Of a stretch of DNA of 64,000 bases, positions 62,021-64,000 are shown piece by piece. The first letter of the stretch is position 1. The number at the start of each line of letters is the position of its first letter. The translations under genes and the position numbers were made by a program. The notes beneath the pieces were generated by a model. That model did not search any database, was not told the DNA's origin, and worked only from the letters and a program-made list of their open reading frames with translations. Location of the stretch: positions 5,573 to 69,572 of the forward strand of contig DLRK01000014.1 of the NCBI GenBank assembly GCA_002501065.1, written 5' to 3'. Source of the DNA: Akkermansiaceae bacterium UBA7890. Lineage in GTDB: Bacteria; Verrucomicrobiota; Verrucomicrobiia; Verrucomicrobiales; Akkermansiaceae.

Positions 62021-63445
62021 ATGACGAAGATCAAGCCGCACTGGCAAATCCTCGCGGCGCTGGTCCTGGCGACGCTGACCGCCTTCCTGTTTCGTGGCCT
62101 CGATGGTGAGGACGGGTCGGGGGCTTCGGGATTCATCTCAGGTGCGGTGAAGACCTTTGAATTCCTCGGCAAGGACATCTTCATGAACCTGTTGAAGATG
62201 ATCATCGTGCCCCTGATTGTCTCCTCGGTAGTGGCGGGCATTGCGAGCCTGCACGGGATGGAGGGATTTGGGCGCATGCTCGGGAAGACAGCCGGCTTCT
62301 ACGCGTTCACCGGTCTCTTCGCGATCCTGGTGGGGTTGTCCATGGTCAATCTCATCAAGCCGGGACTCACTGACGGTGAGCCGAATGAGACCATCGAGAA
62401 AGCATTCAAGAATCAATTCGAGGGTGCTTCGGAGAGCGACAAGGAGAAGGTCGCGGCCGCAAAGGCCGAGGCCGAAGGCATCGGCCCTGGATCGGGCGGA
62501 TTCTTCAAGCTGATGGCCAATTTCGTCAAGGGGATGATTCCCACCAATGTGATGAAGGCGGCCTCGGACAACCGTGCGATGCTGGGGTTGATCTTCTTCA
62601 GCATTCTCTTTGCGGTGGCCACCACGCGATTGCCCGTGGACAGCATGGGGACCATGCGGGAGTTCTTTCAATCGCTGAATGATGTCATGATCCTGCTGAC
62701 GCGTTGGATCATGGCGCTCGCTCCGATCGGGGTCTACGCGCTGTTACTTCCCGTGGTATACAAGTCGGGCGGCGAGATCTTCGTGGTTCTTGGCAAGTAT
62801 TTCTTCACGGTGCTGGCGTCCCTCCTCATTCACTTTGTGGTGATCATGCCACTCATCCTGCGCTACGTGGGAAAGGTCAATCCGCTGGCGCACTTCAAGG
62901 CCATGCGGACCGCCCTTCTGACCGCTTTTTCCACCGCCTCCTCTTCCGCTACTCTGCCGGTGACCATGCGTTGTGTTCAGGACAATGCCGGTGTTTCCAA
63001 GAAAATCGCCAGTTTCACCCTTCCGCTTGGCGCGACGGTCAACATGAACGGCACTGCGCTCTACGAGTGCGTGGCGGTCATCTTCGTGGCCCAGGTAATG
63101 GGCATTGAGATGGGCTTCGGGCAGCAATTCATCGTGGTGCTGGCGGCCCTGCTCACCAGTATCGGGGTGGCAGGAATTCCTTCGGCCAGCCTGGTGGCGA
63201 TCTTCATCATTCTCCTGAACTCCGGGATCCCGGGAGCGGAGATCGCGATCATGACCCTGCTCGCTGTCGATCGCCTGCTCGACATGAGTCGGACCGCAGT
63301 CAATGTGCTGGGCGATTCCTGCGCGGCGGTGGTGGTGGCCAGGAGCGAGGGCGAGACGGGAATCCTGGAGGAGACGGCGACACTTCCCGCGGGTGGAAAT
63401 CCCAGCGGGGAGGACAAGGGTGAGGCGGCGGATGACGAGCGCTAG
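62021..63445 (+). CDS. Dicarboxylate/amino-acid:cation symporter (DAACS, GltP-like)
   Basis: Inner-membrane secondary transporter of 474 aa for glutamate, aspartate or C4-dicarboxylates, driven by sodium or protons. Start at ATG 62021 (others at 62012 and TTG 62003 are possible). Eight membrane helices and two re-entrant loops are visible: [19 protein letters not shown] early on, HP1 as [15 protein letters not shown], the substrate/cation helix [15 protein letters not shown]2 as [15 protein letters not shown], and TM8 with [20 protein letters not shown] hydrophilic insert of about 60 residues ([28 protein letters not shown]) sits between early helices, as in some longer homologues. It is divergent from gltX. 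Confidence 0.92.
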   Translation: MTKIKPHWQILAALVLATLTAFLFRGLDGEDGSGASGFISGAVKTFEFLGKDIFMNLLKMIIVPLIVSSVVAGIASLHGMEGFGRMLGKTAGFYAFTGLFAILVGLSMVNLIKPGLTDGEPNETIEKAFKNQFEGASESDKEKVAAAKAEAEGIGPGSGGFFKLMANFVKGMIPTNVMKAASDNRAMLGLIFFSILFAVATTRLPVDSMGTMREFFQSLNDVMILLTRWIMALAPIGVYALLLPVVYKSGGEIFVVLGKYFFTVLASLLIHFVVIMPLILRYVGKVNPLAHFKAMRTALLTAFSTASSSATLPVTMRCVQDNAGVSKKIASFTLPLGATVNMNGTALYECVAVIFVAQVMGIEMGFGQQFIVVLAALLTSIGVAGIPSASLVAIFIILLNSGIPGAEIAIMTLLAVDRLLDMSRTAVNVLGDSCAAVVVARSEGETGILEETATLPAGGNPSGEDKGEAADDER

Positions 63446-63462
63446 CTCGCTGTCCAGACGCG

Positions 63463-63495
63463 AAAAAGGGGGAGCCTTGGCGGCCCCCCCTTTTT
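63463..63495. terminator. Bidirectional rho-independent terminator
   Basis: AAAAAGGGGGAGCC, TTGGC, GGCCCCCCCTTTTT forms a stem with one mismatch, ending in a T-run on both strands. It lies between the convergent symporter stop (63445) and the beta-barrel gene stop (63527), so it can end transcription from both sides. Confidence 0.85.
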
Positions 63496-63526
63496 AAAGG
63501 TTAGAGATCTAACGATTCCGGAGTTC

Positions 63527-64000
63527 CTAGAATCCGAAGTTGAGCTTCACCCCTGCGGTGATCTCGTCGTCATCGGTCGAGGTGTCGCCGAGAGTCGCGG
63601 TGACGTGGGGGGTAACGGTGACGCTGTCGGAGACCGCGATGTCGAGGCCCGCCGCGACACCGTAGACCGCTGCACCATCCGCAGCCCCTCCTTCGTAGGC
63701 AGCGTAGAATCCTGTCACGCTGAGCGTGGCGTTGCCGGAGACGGCAAACCCCTTGCCCGCGGTGACCTGCCAGAAGAGGTCGTCATAGATATTCGTATCG
63801 CTCTCGTCGAAATGGGCAGAAGCACCAAGAGAGAATCCAGCGAGCTCCGTGCTCAGGCCGACATAGGGCTCGAGACGGTCCGCGTCTGGTGCCCCACCAC
63901 CCCAACCATAGAAGGAGCGGTTGAGAACCCCGAGCGCCAGGTCGAAGTTGCCCACGGACTTTGACACTTGCCCGTAAATGCGCATCTCGTTGCCTGTTGT
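63527..64000 (-). CDS. Outer-membrane beta-barrel protein, 3' part only
   Basis: C-terminal 158 codons of a gene whose start lies beyond the right edge. The frame stays open to the last base before an internal ATG at 63985, so that ATG is unlikely to be the true start. The sequence alternates polar and hydrophobic residues in strands (VGNFDLALGVLN, LEPYVGLSTELAGFSLGASAHFDES, NATLSVTGFYAAY, VTVTPHVTATLGD) and ends in EITAGVKLNFGF, with a terminal Phe as outer-membrane assembly signal. It looks like a TorF/porin-family barrel. Function and substrate cannot be said from this part. Confidence 0.78.
   Translation of the reverse strand, partial: TTGNEMRIYGQVSKSVGNFDLALGVLNRSFYGWGGGAPDADRLEPYVGLSTELAGFSLGASAHFDESDTNIYDDLFWQVTAGKGFAVSGNATLSVTGFYAAYEGGAADGAAVYGVAAGLDIAVSDSVTVTPHVTATLGDTSTDDDEITAGVKLNFGF

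Overview
The window is high-GC DNA packed with genes. Its gene content points to a heterotrophic member of the PVC group, more likely Verrucomicrobiota than Planctomycetota. It has two PVC-type haem-binding CxxCH propeller/HEAT proteins, a hydrazine-synthase-alpha-like dihaem protein, a sulfatase, a DUF6807 (PmoA-like) protein, several exported esterases, and an alpha-2-macroglobulin paired with PBP1C. The phylum is an inference; the sequence has no rRNA to confirm it.

Layout. 1-10 kb: the 3' end of a PVC haem protein, a sulfatase, a coupled ketosynthase/acyl-carrier-protein pair, an exported caspase-like protein with an EF-hand, then a coupled pair best read as senB-senA (selenoneine synthesis). 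10-16.5 kb: tRNA-Ala(CGC), a DUF6807 protein and a GH32-like propeller protein, then a D-xylonate dehydratase and a 2-keto-3-deoxy-pentonate dehydratase, the two dehydration steps of a Weimberg-type route. 16.5-24.6 kb: a TPR-CHAT protein and a subtilase overlap by 31 bp and are divergent from a ShlB/FhaC-type outer-membrane transporter. 24.6-27.1 kb: tRNA-Ser(GGA) and a gene-poor stretch with a DUF3024 gene and an SDR gene. 27.2-38.9 kb: two large extracytoplasmic c-type haem proteins, an SGNH hydrolase, an exported PqqB-like protein and PBP1C. 38.9-51.6 kb: alpha-2-macroglobulin, two exported esterases, an operon of porin, FMN-binding protein, PepSY protein and ApbE, and a Bax-inhibitor-1 protein. 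52-64 kb: a UvrD/PcrA helicase, a four-gene cluster of unrecognised single-pass membrane proteins, gltX-aroE, a dicarboxylate/glutamate symporter and the end of a beta-barrel gene.

Most interesting points. (1) The four-gene cluster contains a gap-free 1,325-bp tandem duplication. Its breakpoints fall inside two different genes, and the central junction made a new in-frame chimeric gene with a zinc-ribbon N-terminus from one parent and the membrane and outer domains of the other. (2) senB-senA overlap by 4 bp, which suggests selenoneine synthesis outside the well-studied hosts; no senC/selD is in the window. (3) The CHAT protein, subtilase and TpsB-type transporter form a candidate extracytoplasmic protease system. 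(4) The porin/FMN-binding/PepSY/ApbE operon looks like a self-sufficient flavin-based envelope redox module.

Limits: all calls come from reading the sequence and translations. No database search was run, and percent identities are estimates by eye.
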